DNA of 55,253 nt from Azospirillum melinis. Lineage in GTDB: Bacteria; Pseudomonadota; Alphaproteobacteria; Azospirillales; Azospirillaceae. Each line of letters opens with the position of its first letter. Position 1 is the first letter of the stretch. Shown here piece after piece: positions 52,301 through 55,253 of this stretch. The translations under genes and the position numbers were made by a program. The DNA is taken from assembly GCF_013340935.1 (NCBI RefSeq), contig NZ_WHOS01000047.1, positions 1-55,253 of the forward strand. The letters run 5' to 3'. The notes beneath the pieces were generated by a model. The model worked only from the letters and a program-made list of their open reading frames with translations. It did not search any database and was not told the DNA's origin.

Positions 52301-53644
52301 TCAGACGTTCAGCAGCAGGTTTTCCCGCTCCCACGAGCTGATGACCCGGTTGTAGGCCTCGTATTCCGTCTGCTTCACGCAGGTGACGGCGTCGATGAAG
52401 CGTTCGCCGAGGATTTCCTTCAACGGCTTGCAGGCGTTGAACTTGGTCAGCGCCTCCGACTGGTGGCGCGGCAGCGTGAAGGCGAGGCGGTAGGCGGAGC
52501 CCTTGATCGGGTCGTTCGGCTCCAGCCCCTGGGTCATGCCGATATAGCCGCAGGCGAGCGACGCGGCGATGGCGAGATAGGGGTTGGCGTCGGCACCGGC
52601 CACCCGGTTCTCGACCCGGCGGGCGTCGGGCTGGGAGACGGGGACGCGCAGGCCGGTGGTGCGGTTGTCGCGGCCCCAGTGCACGTTGATCGGCGCATCG
52701 GAATTCGGCACCAGACGGCGGTAGCTGTTGACGTTCGGCGCCAGCAGCGGCATCACATAAGGCAGGTATTTCTGCAACCCTGCGATGTGCGCCATGAACA
52801 GGTCGCTGTCGGTGCCGTCGGGATTGCTGAACAGGTTGCGGCCATTGACGGTATCGACCACCGACTGGTGGATGTGCATGGCGCTGCCGGGTTCGCCCTG
52901 CATCGGCTTCGCCATGAATGTGGCGTAGATCTGGTGGCGGATCGCCGCCTCGCGCGCCGTGCGCTTGAACAGGAAGGCCTGGTCGGCCAGTTCCAGCGCG
53001 TCGCCATGGTTGAAGTTGATCTCGATCTGGGCGGCGCCGGCCTCGTGGGTCAGCGTGTCGATGTCGATGTCCTGCTTTTCGCAGAAATCATAGACCGCCT
53101 CGAAGATCGGGTCGAACTCGTTGACCGCGTCGATGCCGAAGGCCTGCCGGCCGCTTTCCATCCGGCCGTTGCGCCCGACCGGCGGCACCAGCGGGTAATC
53201 GGGGTCCTTGTTGACCTGGACCAGGAAGAACTCCAGCTCCGGCGCCACCAGCGGCTTCCAGCCGCGCTCCTCGTAAAGCGACAGTACGCGCTTCAGCACA
53301 TGGCGGGGCGACACGTCGACCGGCCGGCCGTCGGCATAGACGCAGTCGGTGATGACCTGGGCCGTCGGTTCATTGTACCAGGGGACGAAGCGGATCGTCC
53401 GTTCGTCCGGGATCATGTAGATGTCGGAATTCTCGTCCGAGGTGATGTCCTCGTCGTCGGGGAATTCACCGGTCACGGTCTGGACGAAGATCGCCTCGGG
53501 CAGGCGCAGGCCGCGGTCGCGCAGGATGCGGAGGAACTTTTCAGCGGGAACGATCTTTCCCCGCGCGATGCCCGACATGTCGGGCACAAGACATTCGACT
53601 TCGGTAATGCGGTTCTTCTTGATGAAGTCTTCCATAAAACCCAT
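52301..53644 (-). CDS. puuA: Glutamine synthetase-family gamma-glutamylputrescine synthetase (PuuA-like)
   Basis: The 447-residue enzyme has the glutamine synthetase fold. Visible motifs are VAPELEFFLVQ (metal-binding glutamate), HEAGAAQIEINF, GSAMHIHQSV (ATP-binding), GRDNRTTGLRVP and RRVENRVAGADANPYLAIA. The FMEDFIKKNRITEVECLVPDMSGIARGK start is of the PuuA/GlnA-like subgroup rather than true GlnA, which is longer-tailed and carries the adenylylation tyrosine. In the Puu route it joins glutamate to putrescine with ATP. The neighbour is a PuuB-like oxidase, transcribed divergently, and potFGHI is 5 kb away. A role with another amine is possible. Confidence 0.9.
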   Translation of the reverse strand: MGFMEDFIKKNRITEVECLVPDMSGIARGKIVPAEKFLRILRDRGLRLPEAIFVQTVTGEFPDDEDITSDENSDIYMIPDERTIRFVPWYNEPTAQVITDCVYADGRPVDVSPRHVLKRVLSLYEERGWKPLVAPELEFFLVQVNKDPDYPLVPPVGRNGRMESGRQAFGIDAVNEFDPIFEAVYDFCEKQDIDIDTLTHEAGAAQIEINFNHGDALELADQAFLFKRTAREAAIRHQIYATFMAKPMQGEPGSAMHIHQSVVDTVNGRNLFSNPDGTDSDLFMAHIAGLQKYLPYVMPLLAPNVNSYRRLVPNSDAPINVHWGRDNRTTGLRVPVSQPDARRVENRVAGADANPYLAIAASLACGYIGMTQGLEPNDPIKGSAYRLAFTLPRHQSEALTKFNACKPLKEILGERFIDAVTCVKQTEYEAYNRVISSWERENLLLNV

Positions 53645-53812
53645 GGGTATGGCGGACCGCTCCGGACTATGGGCAGCCCCCTCCGTGCTGTGGACGACAG
53701 CGACACTATGACGCCGTTCCGGCGGAACGCGCCAGAGGGTTCCGCATGACGCTTCAGTGAAATATCCGCCTTTCCGTTGACCTCCCCCATCGGCTCGGAC
53801 TTAACTGCGGCC

Positions 53813-55093
53813 ATGCCGAAAGCCTCCTACCTGAACAGCTGGTACGCGGCCTCCGCCGCTCCCCGTATCGACCGCCCGTCCCTGGAGGGAGAGGCCGCCT
53901 GCGACGTCTGCATCGTCGGCGGCGGCTACACCGGCCTGACCGCGGCGCTGGAACTGGCGGAGCGCGGCTTTGACGTCGTTCTGCTGGAGGCGGAGCAGTG
54001 CGGCTGGGGCGCTTCGGGCCGCAACGGCGGGCAGATCATCACCGGCTACAACAAGCCGATGGCGACCATAGAAGGCTGGGTCGGCAAGGAGGACGCCCGC
54101 CGCCTGTGGGAATTCGGCGAGGAGGCGAAGGCCCAGCTCGCCGGGCGCGTGGAGCGCCACGCCATCGCCTGCGACCTGACCTGGGGCTTCGCCTATGCCG
54201 CGCTCAAGCCGCGCCACATGCAGGATGTGGCGGCGCTGGAGCAGGAGATGCGCGACGGGTACGGCTATGACCGGGTGCAGCGGCTGGACCGCGCCGGCAT
54301 CCGCGCCCATGTCGGCAGCGACGCCTACATCGGCGGCCTGCTGGACGAGGGCAGCGGCCATCTGCACCCGCTGAACTACGCCCTCGGCCTCGCCCGCGCC
54401 GCCGATGCCGCCGGGGTTCGCATCTTCGAGAACAGCCGCGTCCTCGCCATGGACAGCGGGGCGAAGCCATGGGTCCGCACCGAACGCGGACGGGTGACGG
54501 CCAGGCACCTGATCCTCGCCGGCAACGCCTATCTCGGCGGGCTGGCCCCGGCGCTCGACCGCACCATCATGCCGGTCGCAACCTACATGATCGCCACCGA
54601 ACCGCTGGGCGAGGAGCGGGCGCGGACCCTGCTGCCGACGAACATCGCGGTGTCGGACATGAAATTCTCGCTGGATTACTTCCGCCGCTCCGCCGACCAC
54701 CGGCTGCTGTTCGGCGGCGGCGTCAGCTATTCGGGCGTCGATGGACCGGGGCTGAAGCAGGCGATGCGGATGAAGATGCTGGCGATCTATCCGGAGCTGA
54801 AGGACGCACGCGTCGAGTATTTCTGGGGCGGGCGGGTCGCCATCACCATGAACCGCATGCCGCATCTGGGCCGGCTGTCGCCCACCACGCTCTATGCCCA
54901 CGGTTATTCCGGCCATGGCGTGGCGCTGGCCGGCATGGCCGGACGGCTGATGGCGGAAACGGTGAGCGGCACCGCCGGGCGCTTCGAGGTGTTCGCCCGC
55001 GTCCCCCACACCCCCTTCCCCGGTGGGCGGCGCTTCCGCACCCCGGCGCTGGTCCTCGCAATGATGTGGTTCCGTCTGCGCGATCTGCTGTAG
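53813..55093 (+). CDS. puuB: FAD-dependent amine oxidoreductase, PuuB-like (gamma-glutamylputrescine oxidase)
   Basis: A 426-residue flavoprotein of the DAO family. The N-terminal dinucleotide fold reads CIVGGGYTGLTAALELAERG, with VVLLEAEQCGWGASGRNGGQI following. The C-terminal part has FFGGRVAIT-like (YFWGGRVAITMNRMPHLGRL) and YAHGYSGHGVALAGMAGRL segments, as in PuuB/OrdL proteins. It would oxidise gamma-glutamylputrescine to the aldehyde with release of ammonia and peroxide. ATG 53813 (MPKASYLNSWYAAS) aligns with family starts; TTG 53777 is further upstream. It is divergent from puuA across 168 bp, which probably holds a shared control region. PuuC and PuuD are not in the window. Confidence 0.9.
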   Translation: MPKASYLNSWYAASAAPRIDRPSLEGEAACDVCIVGGGYTGLTAALELAERGFDVVLLEAEQCGWGASGRNGGQIITGYNKPMATIEGWVGKEDARRLWEFGEEAKAQLAGRVERHAIACDLTWGFAYAALKPRHMQDVAALEQEMRDGYGYDRVQRLDRAGIRAHVGSDAYIGGLLDEGSGHLHPLNYALGLARAADAAGVRIFENSRVLAMDSGAKPWVRTERGRVTARHLILAGNAYLGGLAPALDRTIMPVATYMIATEPLGEERARTLLPTNIAVSDMKFSLDYFRRSADHRLLFGGGVSYSGVDGPGLKQAMRMKMLAIYPELKDARVEYFWGGRVAITMNRMPHLGRLSPTTLYAHGYSGHGVALAGMAGRLMAETVSGTAGRFEVFARVPHTPFPGGRRFRTPALVLAMMWFRLRDLL

Positions 55094-55159
55094 GCTGGGG
55101 AAGCAATCCACGCCCTCCCCCTATACACATCCTTCCCCCCCCGCGGACCGACGCCCCAA

Positions 55160-55253
55160 ATGACAGGACAAACCAGCACAGACGCGACACCCACCCCCAC
55201 CGATACCTCACCCGGCCAGGACCCAACCCCAAACACAGTCAGCGCCCGTGAGG
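55160..55253 (+). CDS. Possible start of a further gene (5' end only)
   Basis: ATG 55160 opens a frame without stop to the window edge (MTGQTSTDATPTPTDTSPGQ...). It is Thr/Pro-rich, as is common before a folded domain, and follows puuB by 66 bp. There is no clear ribosome site and the composition is unusually C-rich, so it may be non-coding. Confidence 0.3.
   Translation, partial: MTGQTSTDATPTPTDTSPGQDPTPNTVSARE

Noticed and set aside
52301..53644. Housekeeping glutamine synthetase glnA
   Set aside because: The sequence follows the PuuA/GlnA-like subgroup, no glnB lies upstream and the neighbours are polyamine genes.

Overview
The window is a 55 kb piece of a high-GC chromosome or large replicon with strong GC3 bias, which produces very long spurious antisense reading frames. 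The gene set (a full-length polA, double-unit type I secretion, PotFGHI putrescine uptake with PuuAB-type catabolism, a SiaABCD switch, many two-component proteins) best fits an alphaproteobacterium of the Azospirillum/Rhodospirillales type. That assignment is an inference from gene style, not from a marker gene. I see no rRNA, tRNA, CRISPR array, transposase or phage gene.

Layout. (1) 1-13404, minus strand: the N-terminal 4468 codons of a giant secreted adhesin whose 3' end lies outside the window. It has 24 perfectly length-conserved 115-residue Ig-like repeats, then RTX calcium-binding blocks, then more Ig/cadherin-like repeats. (2) 13736-19251, plus strand: the probable export machine for it, namely a 1380-residue protein that fuses two type I ABC half-transporters, followed by an HlyD-type adaptor. 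(3) 19488-21571: two proteins I do not recognise. (4) 21591-27668: a signalling block with a NarL-type regulator, a PAS histidine kinase, a CheR-PAS hybrid and a divergent stand-alone CheB. (5) 27751-34045: a YdeP-type molybdopterin oxidoreductase, DNA polymerase I and an orphan OmpR-type regulator. (6) 34164-35039: a periplasmic solute-binding protein. (7) 35501-39929: a SiaA-SiaB-SiaC-SiaD-like operon with an extra histidine kinase inserted between siaC and siaD. The kinase carries the same N-terminal stalk as the diguanylate cyclase. (8) 39926-41812: a PerM/AI-2E family membrane protein. (9) 41927-55093: polyamine genes, namely agmatine deiminase, potFGHI, gamma-glutamylputrescine synthetase and oxidase. 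They are interrupted at 48308-51653 by a GT87-HAD-UbiA triple-fusion glycosyltransferase and a small ArnE-like transporter.

How the parts work together. The adhesin, ABC fusion and HlyD protein form a type I secretion and surface attachment locus; an outer-membrane TolC-type partner is not in the window. The Sia operon should turn an envelope signal into SiaC dephosphorylation, then c-di-GMP synthesis, and possibly a parallel phosphorelay. The Pot/Agu/Puu genes import putrescine, make its precursor from agmatine and degrade it through gamma-glutamylated intermediates. The most novel candidates are (a) the single-chain GT87-HAD-UbiA enzyme with its putative flippase, which looks like a self-contained lipid-linked pentose synthesis and transfer module, (b) the SiaC-type switch that may drive both a kinase and a cyclase, and (c) the fused type I transporter with asymmetric, degenerate ATPase sites. 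Two copies of a roughly 150-bp palindromic element sit at two convergent gene junctions.
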